Part shown: positions 42,850 to 50,647 of the stretch, piece by piece
Layout: every line of letters starts with the position of its first letter
Numbering within the stretch: the stretch's first letter is position 1
Source: Desulfotomaculum sp.
GTDB taxonomy: Bacteria; Bacillota; Desulfotomaculia; Desulfotomaculales; Nap2-2B
Length of the DNA stretch: 64,000 nt
Direction of reading: 5' to 3'
Assembly: GCA_003513005.1 (NCBI GenBank)
Contig: DOTD01000032.1
Coordinates: 1 to 64,000, forward strand
Notes under the pieces: generated by a model
The model's input: only the letters and a program-made list of their open reading frames with translations
Database searches by the model: none
What the model was told of the DNA's origin: nothing
Position numbers and translations under genes: made by a program

Positions 42850-43941
42850 TTGGCGGTTGAGGAAGACACTTTGCGTGAAACGTGTTGAGGCCCTGATCCG
42901 CAGGAGGAGTTTCCTCCTCTTCCACCCGACACAGAGTGGATCACCGGATATAAGACTACTTTGGCAGGAAAAATCCCGGTTATCTCAACAAAACTTTCCG
43001 CAAAGGACATTATGGGTTCCTGGAAAGTACGCTGGGGTATAAACAGGTTGAACTATAAAGTTCCCCCCGGTCTATACGGGATTGGTGATCCTGTTGAAGA
43101 TTCCCCGGTACTGGTAACGGCCAATTACAAAATGACTTTTGACCGTTTGAGAAAAGAGTTATCAGGAGTCAACGCCTGGGTGCTGGTCATCAATACGAGG
43201 GGCATCAACGTCTGGTGTTCCGCCGGAAAGGGAACTTTCAGCGCGACAGAGATAGCCAGGATGATTGCCATGACTAACCTTTCCTGGATTGTCTCACACC
43301 GGACGCTGATTCTGCCGCAGCTAAGCGCTGTAGGAGTGGCTGCCCACAGATTGTTAAAAATGTCCGGTTTCAGGGTCGTCTACGGCCCGGTAAGAGCCTG
43401 CGATATCCCCGATTTTCTTGGAGCGGGCATGAAAGCTTCTCCTCAAATGCGCAGGGTCAACTTTGGTTTTGCAGACAGGCTTGTGCTTATCCCCATGGAA
43501 CTGTCCAGGATTATCATACCTGTGGTTGCCGTTTACCTTATCATATTCATTATAAACCTTCTTAAAATCTGGTCCGTTTCTTTTTTAGCAACACTGCCTT
43601 ACTTCGGAGCGATTATTACGGGATGCGTATTGACGCCTGCCCTGCTGCCCTGGATACCGGGCCGCTCTTTTGCCTGGAAGGGGTGGCTGCTTGGGCTGCT
43701 CTGGTCCATAGCCGTTGTTTTATACTCTTTTCCGGCCATGCCCTACGCCTGGAATAGGACTCTGGTTTATCTTTTTATTTTACCGGCCCTGTCATCTTAC
43801 CTGGCGGTCAATTTTACCGGCGCAAGCACTTTTACTTCTTTGTCAGGCGTTCAGCGGGAATTAAGAGTTGCGCTCCCCGCAGCGATATTTTCAGCAGGAC
43901 TGGGAGTTGTCCTGCTGGTTTTAAATCAGTTTGTTCTGTAA
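42850..43941 (+). CDS. hgcA: HgcA, corrinoid mercury methyltransferase, with candidate selenocysteine
   Basis: HgcA transfers a methyl group from a corrinoid to Hg(II). The product is 363 aa. The cap-helix motif GINVWCSAGKGTF (about residues 118-130, Cys123 the lower axial cobalt ligand in known HgcA) and SHRTLILPQL...GVAAHRL identify it, and about five membrane helices follow (217-360). TTG 42850 lies 9 bases after AAGGAGG. Codon 13 (42886-42888) is TGA, giving TC-U-GP. The frame continues open, and the conserved WITGY...AGKIPV segment lies after the TGA with no start codon before TTG 42961. A 7-bp hairpin follows the TGA. hgcB follows. Confidence 0.88.
42902..42918 (+). promoter_or_regulatory. 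Candidate SECIS hairpin in hgcA
   Basis: AGGAGGA and TCCTCCT form a perfect 7-bp stem with a GTT loop, starting 13 bases after the in-frame TGA. Distance and loop composition suit a bacterial SECIS, though such elements are loosely defined outside enterics. Confidence 0.55.
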
Positions 43942-43954
43942 AGAGGTGACTTCT

Positions 43955-44215
43955 TTGAAGTATTTAAAAAATGTGGTTACGTTGGCGCTTGACAAAGAGA
44001 AATGCACCGGATGCGGGATCTGCACTAAGGTTTGCCCGCACCAGGTATTTAGTATTGTTAGCGGAAAGGCAGCCATTCGGGATAGGGACTCCTGCATGGA
44101 GTGTGGCGCCTGTGCGATGAACTGCCCTTTTTGCGCCATTTCGGTAGCGGCCGGGGTGGGCTGCGCCTACGCGGTAATTAAAGGTAAATTCGGTAAGGGT
44201 GAGGTTTGCTGCTAG
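43955..44215 (+). CDS. hgcB: HgcB, ferredoxin partner of HgcA
   Basis: This is the 4Fe-4S ferredoxin required with HgcA for mercury methylation, probably reducing the corrinoid. The product is 86 aa. Cluster 1 is CTGCGICTKVCP. Cluster 2 is CMECGACAMNCPF, the HgcB-specific ECGA form with its extra Cys. The protein ends in the diagnostic vicinal CC. TTG 43955 has AGAGGTGA upstream, and the gene follows hgcA by 13 bases. Confidence 0.94.
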   Translation: MKYLKNVVTLALDKEKCTGCGICTKVCPHQVFSIVSGKAAIRDRDSCMECGACAMNCPFCAISVAAGVGCAYAVIKGKFGKGEVCC

Positions 44216-44264
44216 TTTTATTAAACAGGGGGCAAAACATGTTGGATAAAAGGGGAATCTAAAA

Positions 44265-44873
44265 ATGAAATATTTGTTAATATCAGCATTGTGGATAGGA
44301 TACTGTTCACTTCATAGTTATTTAATCAGCATCAGATTTACTAATCTTATGACCCGTTTATTGAAAAACTATTACGCTTTTTATAGACTGTTTTTCATAT
44401 TGATTTCATGTTTTTTGCTTATTTTATTAATTAATTTCACTACGCAATTGGATAATGAAGTAATTATATTTTATGCAGGGCCTTTAAATGTTGTCCGCCA
44501 GATACTCGCATATACTTCTCTGACAATGTTCTTTTGGGCTTTCTTCTTTAACTATGATTCTTTATCGTTTTTTGGAATTAGGCAAATATTAAACGCTATG
44601 AAAAGAAATAAAATGAATTCTAAAAATGAGGTTAAAAAAAGAGGGCTGTTGGGTATAGTGAGGCACCCGATGTATTTAGCGTTAATAATATTTTTGTGGT
44701 GTGAAACCTTCAGTATGGCTGATATTATTGTATATACAATATTGACTGTATATATTATTATAGGAACAATACTCGAGGAAAAGAAACTCGTTTTAGAATT
44801 TGGCAATGCTTACGTCGAATATCAAAAAGAAGTTCCGATGTTGATTCCTTTTGCTATAAGAAAAGTTAAGTAG
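44265..44873 (+). CDS. ICMT-like membrane methyltransferase-family protein
   Basis: The product is 202 aa with about five membrane helices. The C-terminal signature GLLGIVRHPMYLALI and LEEKKLVLEFGNAYVEYQKEVP is shared by isoprenylcysteine/phospholipid methyltransferase-like proteins, which bind SAM at the membrane. It is AT-rich. It follows hgcAB by 49 bases on the same strand, so it may be co-transcribed, but I know of no role in mercury methylation. Confidence 0.75.
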   Translation: MKYLLISALWIGYCSLHSYLISIRFTNLMTRLLKNYYAFYRLFFILISCFLLILLINFTTQLDNEVIIFYAGPLNVVRQILAYTSLTMFFWAFFFNYDSLSFFGIRQILNAMKRNKMNSKNEVKKRGLLGIVRHPMYLALIIFLWCETFSMADIIVYTILTVYIIIGTILEEKKLVLEFGNAYVEYQKEVPMLIPFAIRKVK

Positions 44874-44877
44874 TAAC

Positions 44878-44933
44878 GACCAATCCAATCATAACAGGCC
44901 TACAATTAACGGGCTGATTACAGCGGCAATTGT
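44878..44933 (-). pseudogene. Remnant of the 3' end of an acr3 gene
   Basis: The segment GACCAATCCAATCATAA... aligns over about 55 bases with 47834-47890, the C-terminal coding end of the intact acr3 (about 80 percent identity by eye, with a small gap). On the minus strand it reads AAVISPLI and then a stop. It marks a partial duplication or a deleted second acr3. Confidence 0.6.
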
Positions 44934-44956
44934 CTTCCCCGACTTTTCACTGGAGG

Positions 44957-45613
44957 CTACACAAAAAAAGTAAAATATACACCCAACCCCATCAATATAA
45001 GAGCGCTTAATTTATTTAATCCATTTAAAAAAGCCTGACCTTTTAACACCGATTTTAACAAGCCGGTAAAGGTCCCTACTATCAAAAGGGGCAGGCACCG
45101 TGCAATTGCGTAAAAGAGAAGAAACCAAAAGCCGAAAAAAAAGTCGGCCTTGGTAGCAGCCAGAGCAAGCACTGTCGTAGTTATAGGAAGGGTGCAGGGT
45201 GAAGCGAGGAAAGCAAATGGTATTCCCAGCAGAAAAGCCCCGATCATACCCTTGCGTGAACCGGCAAACAACTTCAACGAATCCTGCCCTAAACTCACAT
45301 TCCATGGCAAAACGCCCGCAACAACCAAACCCATTACAAACATAAGAATGCCCAGAATTTTATAAATATACGAAAGGTAATGCATCACCATACCTATTCC
45401 GGAAGCAACCAATCCTAAAACGGCCAAAGTTAGTGAAATGCCAACAACGAAAGAGAGCGTCAGAAAAAAGCACCTCAACCTGGAAACCTCTCCCGAACCT
45501 CCAACATAAGCTGCTACAAGCGCAGCCGCGGGCAGGGTACAAGGGCTAAGACCGGCCAGCAATCCTGCAATAATGGCGGCGCCTAATGTTAACTCGTTAA
45601 TCAATGGTACCAT
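44957..45613 (-). CDS. CcdA-family thiol:disulfide transport protein
   Basis: This six-helix membrane protein (218 aa) carries reducing equivalents across the membrane. Two SPCTLP motifs (LSPCTLPAAAL near residue 23, ASPCTLPITTT near 137) hold the redox Cys pair. It overlaps by one base the thioredoxin-like lipoprotein gene, its likely extracytoplasmic partner. It belongs to the minus-strand arsenic/redox group. Confidence 0.9.
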   Translation of the reverse strand: MVPLINELTLGAAIIAGLLAGLSPCTLPAAALVAAYVGGSGEVSRLRCFFLTLSFVVGISLTLAVLGLVASGIGMVMHYLSYIYKILGILMFVMGLVVAGVLPWNVSLGQDSLKLFAGSRKGMIGAFLLGIPFAFLASPCTLPITTTVLALAATKADFFFGFWFLLFYAIARCLPLLIVGTFTGLLKSVLKGQAFLNGLNKLSALILMGLGVYFTFFV

Positions 45614-46299
45614 TAATTTAATCCTCCAAAAACCCTGTCAATCTCTGCCATATTTAAAGGTCCTTCTTGCTTGATTAAAACACTGTTGCTTGCATCAACA
45701 ACAACGATCGACGGAATGTTATTAATTCCAAAGCTGGATGCATATTGCAGCAATTGTTTATGATAGTCGACGTCGCCTACACTTACGTCAAGCCATATAA
45801 ATGTCACCCGGTTTCCGTACTTGCTCTCAATTGATTTAACTTCACTGCGGCGCTGCTCAAACTTTTGCCTTGTCGCCTCACAGCAACCTGCACTATTAGT
45901 AAAAACATAAACCTTCGCAGGCAGGACAACTTTGGTATCTGTTTCGTTCTCCAATTTAATTTCTGTTTCATTGTCTGTGTTGGTTTCCGATTTTGTTTCT
46001 AAGTTAGTTTCTTCTTTTTTATCTGATTGTGACTGCTCTGTATTCACGGGTATAGCGATTTTACTCTGTTGACTGCCAGGCTTGTCTGATCCAGTGTTTT
46101 TCTGATCAGTCTTATCAGAAGTTGATTCTTCAGCGCCGGTCTGACTGCCGTCAGGAACCTGGTTGTTTGAAGCCGTTTGTCCGCTCGGGGAGGTCTGTTT
46201 TTGGACAGGTTCTTTTTTTGAGTTAGAAGAACATGCTGATAACAGGACCGTTAAACAACACATTAATATGATAAAATAGGCGATCTTTCTTTTCGACAA
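45613..46299 (-). CDS. Thioredoxin-fold lipoprotein
   Basis: The product is about 228 aa. A lipoprotein signal has its lipobox at LLSAC (Cys23 from the TTG 46299 start, which follows GGGGTGGG; GTG 46335 is a longer alternative). A long Ser/Thr/Glu-rich linker follows (about 25-125), then a thioredoxin-like domain (KVYVFTNSAGCCEATRQKF, NNIPSIVVVDAS with cis-Pro). The vicinal CC replaces the usual CxxC. It probably exchanges electrons with CcdA, encoded one base downstream. Confidence 0.85.
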   Translation of the reverse strand: MSKRKIAYFIILMCCLTVLLSACSSNSKKEPVQKQTSPSGQTASNNQVPDGSQTGAEESTSDKTDQKNTGSDKPGSQQSKIAIPVNTEQSQSDKKEETNLETKSETNTDNETEIKLENETDTKVVLPAKVYVFTNSAGCCEATRQKFEQRRSEVKSIESKYGNRVTFIWLDVSVGDVDYHKQLLQYASSFGINNIPSIVVVDASNSVLIKQEGPLNMAEIDRVFGGLN

Positions 46300-46515
46300 A
46301 AAACCCACCCCATTCGTTAATGATATTGTTGCCACTTTTCAACTTAGCCTATATTTTTCTAATCAAGATACACCAACCAACTTTTAAAAAACATTGTGTT
46401 AGTCAAATTGCAAGGCTTTCATAACCTGTTTTATTGATGAAAATACGAGATACATTTTCAATCTGATGTGTAGGTTTCCTTTGTAAGCCAGTGTGATAAA
46501 AATCGAATATAATTA

Positions 46516-47478
46516 TTATAGAATAATCATATTAAACAAATAACCTACACAAATAATTGCCACAGCTACAATGCCGAAATATACTGCCAGCAGTTTTGGT
46601 TTCAGTACCTGCTTGAGGATTATAGCTTCCGGTAAGGACAGCGCCGTCACAGCCATCATGAAAGCAAGGGCTGTGCCCATTGCCATCCCGGTTCTGACCA
46701 GTTCCTTTACTACGGGGATCAGCCCGGCGGCATTTGAATACAAAGGAATGCCAATAACAACCGCCAACGGGACCGCCAATGGATTAGCCGGGCCGGCATA
46801 CTGGGTCAGGAAACCGGCCGGGGCATAGCCATGCATGGCAGCTCCAATACCTACACCGATTACGACCCAAAGCCACACTTTTGTAAATATCTGCTTTGTA
46901 TATGCAATAGATTGATCAATCCGGTCTTTCCAGGGCATTTGGGGATTATCCGTACCGCAGCCGCATTGTGAAGCGGTTATCTGATACACATATTCCTCCA
47001 CAAGATGCTCAAGTTTCAGCCGGCCTAATATCGTGCCGCCAATTATCGCTACGATTACCCCACTTGCAATATATATGAGGGCTATCTTCCAGCCGAACGT
47101 CAGCCAGAGCATACCCAGGGCAACCTCGTTAACCATCGGTGAAGATATTAAAAATGAAAACGTAACGCCAAGCGGGACCCCCGCTTCTACGAAGCCGATA
47201 AATATCGGCACCGCTGAACAGCTTCAGAAAGGGGTGACAATACCCATCAGCGCTGCGATAATATTCCCGACAAATTCACGTTTATGTCCTAAAAGGTTCC
47301 TTGTTTTCTCGGGTGGGAAGAAACTCCTGATTATGGCTATGACGAATATGATCAAGATCAGCATAAATAATATTTTTACTGTGTCGTAGAAGAAAAAATT
47401 AATAACAGAGCCAAAGTGAGATTCAGGAGATAACCCGATGAGGTTATAAACCAGGTAATTTACAGCCTGCTGCCACAT
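46516..47478 (-). CDS. DUF318/ArsP-like permease with candidate selenocysteine
   Basis: This polytopic permease (320 codons) belongs to the family that includes organoarsenical exporter ArsP. Codon 85 (TGA, 47224-47226) falls in MGIVTPF-U-SCSAVPIFIGF, exactly where relatives have Cys in the PFCSCSAVP motif. The frame is otherwise open on both sides with continuous homology (FVEAGVPLGVTFSFLIS). A hairpin follows the TGA at 47194-47209. ATG 47478 has GAGGG and overlaps the small thioredoxin gene region. Selenocysteine is the best reading; a nonsense mutation is the alternative. Confidence 0.85.
47194..47209 (-). promoter_or_regulatory. Candidate SECIS hairpin in the permease gene
   Basis: GCCGAT and ATCGGC form a 6-bp stem with a 4-base loop, beginning 14 bases after the in-frame TGA on the minus strand, a distance typical of bacterial SECIS elements. 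Confidence 0.45.
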
Positions 47479-47488
47479 TCAATTACCC

Positions 47489-47734
47489 TCATTTCTTAAT
47501 CTCGCCGGTGATAATGTTTTTTAACTTTTCCTTTGACGGAAGCGGACCGGTAAGCTTAACCTGTCCGTTTATAACTAACGCCGGTGTCATCATCACTCCG
47601 TAAGAAGCTATATCTTTGAAGTCTTTTACATGCTCCACGTCAGCTTCTTCATTTAAATATTTTAACACTTCAAGAACCATCTGCTCAAGCTTATTGCAGT
47701 TTGCGCAGCCTGCGCCAAGTATTTTGATATCCAT
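47489..47734 (-). CDS. Small thioredoxin-like redox protein
   Basis: The product is 81 aa, of the redox-active disulfide protein type often found beside DUF318 permeases. The opening DIKILGAGCANCNKLEQMV has the CxxC pair (C10, C13), and GVMMTPALVINGQV contains the cis-Pro. It ends 11 bases before the permease start. It probably handles thiols or metalloid-thiol transfer for the permease; this is inferred from context. Confidence 0.88.
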   Translation of the reverse strand: MDIKILGAGCANCNKLEQMVLEVLKYLNEEADVEHVKDFKDIASYGVMMTPALVINGQVKLTGPLPSKEKLKNIITGEIKK

Positions 47735-47791
47735 TCTTTTTGGGCCACCTTTCTTTTTTTAGTATTCTTGTATTATCTTTCTCCCTGTATT

Positions 47792-48838
47792 TCAGCTGCA
47801 AAAATATTTGCGTTTGAAACCGAGGGCAATATTGACCAATCCAATCATAATCGGCACTTCAATAAGCGGGCCGATTACAGCAGCAAAAGCCTGACCGGAA
47901 TTAATTCCAAATACGGCAACTGTAACAGCAATTGCCAGCTCAAAGTTATTGCTGGCGGCAGTAAAAGCAAGTGTCGTAGTCTGGCCGTAATTAACCCCAA
48001 GAGATTTGCATAGAAAAAAGGCAAGGAAGAACATTATTATGAAGTAGAAAAGTAACGGTATGGCAATTCTAATCACGTCCATAGGCAGGGTTATAATATA
48101 ACTACCCTTCAGAGAGAACATGACGATAATTGTAAACAGCAGGGCAATCAGAGCCAGAGGGCTGATCTTGGGGATGAATTTTTTCTCATACCAGTCCTTA
48201 CCCTTCACAGGGAGCAGTGAGAACCTGGTGATCATACCGCCGATAAACGGTATACCGAGATAAATAGCTACACTCTTGGCCACATCTGTCATGGAAATAT
48301 GAACAACCATTGATTTAATACCTATCCACTGGGGCAATATTGTTACAAAAAAGTAGGCGTAAACTGAAAAGAAAAGAATCTGGAAAAACGAGTTTAAGGC
48401 AACCAATGCAGCCGCATACTCTAAATCACCCTTAGCCAAAGAGTTCCAAACAATGACCATAGCAATACAGGGGGCTATGCCGATGATTATTATGCCTGCC
48501 ATATATTCGGGGTAATTATGTAATAGAATGATGGCTAGAAAAAACATCAGAACAGGCGCGATAATCCAGTTTAGAATTACAGCCAGTGTTAGTACCTTGC
48601 CATTCTTAAATACTTTGCCAATTTCCTCGTATTTTACTCTGGCTAAAGGTGGGTACATCATAACAATCAGGCCGATGGCGATTGGTATCGAAGTAGTTCC
48701 GATCTGGAACTTTTTTAAAAGACCGCCCACTTCCGGTACGACATAGCCCAACCCTACTCCAAAAAACATAGCTAAAAAGATCCACAAAGTTAAATACTGG
48801 TCCAGTATGGATAATTTGGCTGCTGCCTTTTCGGACAC
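47792..48838 (-). CDS. acr3: Acr3 arsenite efflux permease
   Basis: This exports As(III) using the membrane potential. The product is 348 aa with about ten helices. The Acr3 signature around the conserved Cys is GIAPCIAMVIVWNSLAKGD, and FTAASNNFELAIAV follows near the end. GTG 48838 is chosen because AGGAGG is 8 bases upstream, inside the end of arsR; an earlier ATG (48877) would overlap arsR. It is co-transcribed with arsR. Confidence 0.94.
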   Translation of the reverse strand: MSEKAAAKLSILDQYLTLWIFLAMFFGVGLGYVVPEVGGLLKKFQIGTTSIPIAIGLIVMMYPPLARVKYEEIGKVFKNGKVLTLAVILNWIIAPVLMFFLAIILLHNYPEYMAGIIIIGIAPCIAMVIVWNSLAKGDLEYAAALVALNSFFQILFFSVYAYFFVTILPQWIGIKSMVVHISMTDVAKSVAIYLGIPFIGGMITRFSLLPVKGKDWYEKKFIPKISPLALIALLFTIIVMFSLKGSYIITLPMDVIRIAIPLLFYFIIMFFLAFFLCKSLGVNYGQTTTLAFTAASNNFELAIAVTVAVFGINSGQAFAAVIGPLIEVPIMIGLVNIALGFKRKYFCS

Positions 48839-48843
48839 GTATG

Positions 48844-49248
48844 TTACCTCCTTTTCCCTTTTGAACATGTTGTACATGTTTCTTCTTCAATCATCCCTGC
48901 GCAAACTTCGGGATCAAAACCCATCTCAGTGCAGAGATTAGGGTTTTGCCTTAACGGTGAGGGTTTCGCTAAGGAGCAGGAGAAGCAGGAAAGACTTTCA
49001 AGAAACACGTCCATTTGTTTGAGCAATTCCTTAAGGCCATCTTTGTTCAGGTTGTAAAATACGATCTTTCCCTCTTTTTCACTGTTGATCAGGCCTGCCT
49101 GTTTTAAAATTTTTAGGTGGTGGGCAATAGCCGGCTGCGATAGGCCGATGGCCTGGATAATCTCACAGGCTCCCATTTCCTGAGCGGCCAACAATTTTAA
49201 TATATTTTGCCTGTGCGAATCCCCCAAAGCTTTTAATCTATTTAACAC
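48844..49248 (-). CDS. arsR: ArsR-family arsenic repressor
   Basis: The product is 134 aa. The winged HTH is GACEIIQAIGLSQPAIAHHLKILKQAGLI. The extended C-terminus is Cys-rich (ESLSCFSCSLAK, DPEVCAGM, ETCTTC), giving candidate As(III) ligands. It is directly upstream of acr3 (5-base gap). The AT-rich region upstream, divergent from padR, probably carries its operator. Confidence 0.92.
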   Translation of the reverse strand: MLNRLKALGDSHRQNILKLLAAQEMGACEIIQAIGLSQPAIAHHLKILKQAGLINSEKEGKIVFYNLNKDGLKELLKQMDVFLESLSCFSCSLAKPSPLRQNPNLCTEMGFDPEVCAGMIEEETCTTCSKGKRR

Positions 49249-49336
49249 TGGTCAATAATCCCTCATTCCACAAAAAGCTTTCATACTATATTATATACAT
49301 ATTTAAATAATTAGATATATAAATTTTTAAATTTTA

Positions 49337-49384
49337 TTGACAGAATTTATGCATAGCCGTACAATATATCTGCGCTCTATGCAT
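49337..49384 (+). promoter_or_regulatory. padR-arsM promoter with inverted-repeat operator
   Basis: TTGACA (49337-49342) and TACAAT (49360-49365) have an exact 17-base spacer. The perfect inverted repeats ATGCATAG (49349-49356) and CTATGCAT (49377-49384) flank the -10, a natural repressor site, probably for the PadR-like protein encoded next. Confidence 0.75.
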
Positions 49385-49427
49385 TATGCTTCTATATATT
49401 AAATGGAAGTGAAGAGGTGATTTTACA

Positions 49428-49835
49428 ATAAAGTGCGAGTACGAATCACAAGAGTATTGGGCGGGGCTAATCAAAATGAGTCTTTCCCGGTTTTTTATTC
49501 TATATGTGCTTCATTTGCAGCCACTACACGGTTATGAAATAACCAAACATATTGCCGAACTGACCAATGGTTGTTGCGCTCCTACAGAAGGAAGTCTTTA
49601 TCCCGTATTAAGGGAATTCAAGGAAGCCGGACTGGTAGACTTACTTATACAGATTGTATGCGGCCGTGAACGCAAGGTATATACTCTGACACCCAAGGGT
49701 GAAAAGGCCTTGGGTGTTGCATCACAAGCCTGGTGCGAGGTAGCTGATTTATTAAAAATGCCACAAGACAACAGCTTTAGTTGCAAAGAAAAAAATGGCG
49801 CTGATCATTTAGGAGCCAAAAGTCGATACGATTAA
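49428..49835 (+). CDS. PadR-family regulator, apparent ATA start, Cys-containing sensor region
   Basis: The product is 135 aa, with the PadR winged HTH LHGYEITKHIAELTNGCCAPTEGSLYPVLREFKEAGLV. The NGCCAP insertion and further Cys residues (C3, VCGRE, SCKEK) suggest metalloid sensing. The first ATG (49476) would cut into the domain; coding-like sequence (KCEYESQEYWAGLIKM) extends back to ATA 49428, seven bases after AGAGGTGA. No ATG/GTG/TTG lies in between. Either AUA initiates, or the shorter form from 49476 (119 aa) is made. arsM follows. Confidence 0.8.
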   Translation: MKCEYESQEYWAGLIKMSLSRFFILYVLHLQPLHGYEITKHIAELTNGCCAPTEGSLYPVLREFKEAGLVDLLIQIVCGRERKVYTLTPKGEKALGVASQAWCEVADLLKMPQDNSFSCKEKNGADHLGAKSRYD

Positions 49836-49880
49836 TTTTGAAATATAAAGAACTATAAAGGTTAAAAGGGGGCGTGAACT

Positions 49881-50546
49881 TTGAATAATAAAGAAGAAAT
49901 AAGAGACATAATTAGAAAAAATTATTCCGAGGTTGCTTTAAAAGGTTCTGCAGGGGAGTGCTGCAGCGGAGGCTGCAGTTGCAGTGGTCCGCAGATGGAT
50001 ATCGTGGATATTGCCATTAAAATTGGTTATTCTGAAAGCGACTTTGAAGATGTTCCGATTGAAGCCAATATGGGGTTGGGCTGCGGAAACCCGATTGCTA
50101 TTGCACCACTTAAAGAAGGGGAAGTGGTACTTGACCTTGGCAGTGGCGGCGGATTTGATTGTTTTTTGGCAAGAAAGCAGGTCGGTGAAACCGGGTTTGT
50201 TATTGGAGTGGATATGACACCGGAAATGATAAATCTATCTTTGGATAAGCAGCAAGTTTTTAATGAAATGTACAGAATACTTAAAACCGGAGGGAGGATA
50301 TCTATATCTGATATTGTTGCTACAGCGGAATTACCGGAGCATATAAAGAACAGCCCTGCCAGTATCTGTAGCTGCGTGGCTGGCGCTGAGCATGTTGAAA
50401 ATATAAAAACTATGCTTCAGAATGCTGGTTTTACAAACATCCACTTGATTCCAAAAGATAACAGCAAAGAAATAATAAAAAGTTGGGTCCCCGGCATGGA
50501 AGAGTTTATTGCCTCTTTTATAATTGAAGCAAAAAAAGGGTCGTGA
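49881..50546 (+). CDS. arsM: Arsenite methyltransferase ArsM with internal deletion
   Basis: This family is SAM-dependent As(III) methyltransferases. The product is 221 aa instead of about 260-280. The N-terminal Cys cluster ECCSGGCSCSG, SAM motif I VVLDLGSGGGFDC and GVDMTPEMI are present, but the sequence then jumps straight to NLSLDKQQVFNEMYRILK. About 45 residues are missing, including the SAM-contacting strand and the conserved SNCVIN Cys. SICSCVAGA is retained. The frame stays open, so the protein may be made but is probably inactive or altered. Confidence 0.85.
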   Translation: MNNKEEIRDIIRKNYSEVALKGSAGECCSGGCSCSGPQMDIVDIAIKIGYSESDFEDVPIEANMGLGCGNPIAIAPLKEGEVVLDLGSGGGFDCFLARKQVGETGFVIGVDMTPEMINLSLDKQQVFNEMYRILKTGGRISISDIVATAELPEHIKNSPASICSCVAGAEHVENIKTMLQNAGFTNIHLIPKDNSKEIIKSWVPGMEEFIASFIIEAKKGS

Positions 50547-50647
50547 AAAAAAGATACATTTTTAAGGGACAACAAGTTTATCAAGCGGCGTTCAAGTTTG
50601 GATATGGCAAGTAAATTAAAACACAATTTAAAGGAGGTTGAAGGAAA

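Noticed and set aside
42961..43941. HgcA as a CdhD-type acetyl-CoA pathway corrinoid protein
   Set aside because: The NVWCSAGKG motif, C-terminal membrane helices and adjacent HgcB-type ferredoxin are specific to HgcA, not CdhD.
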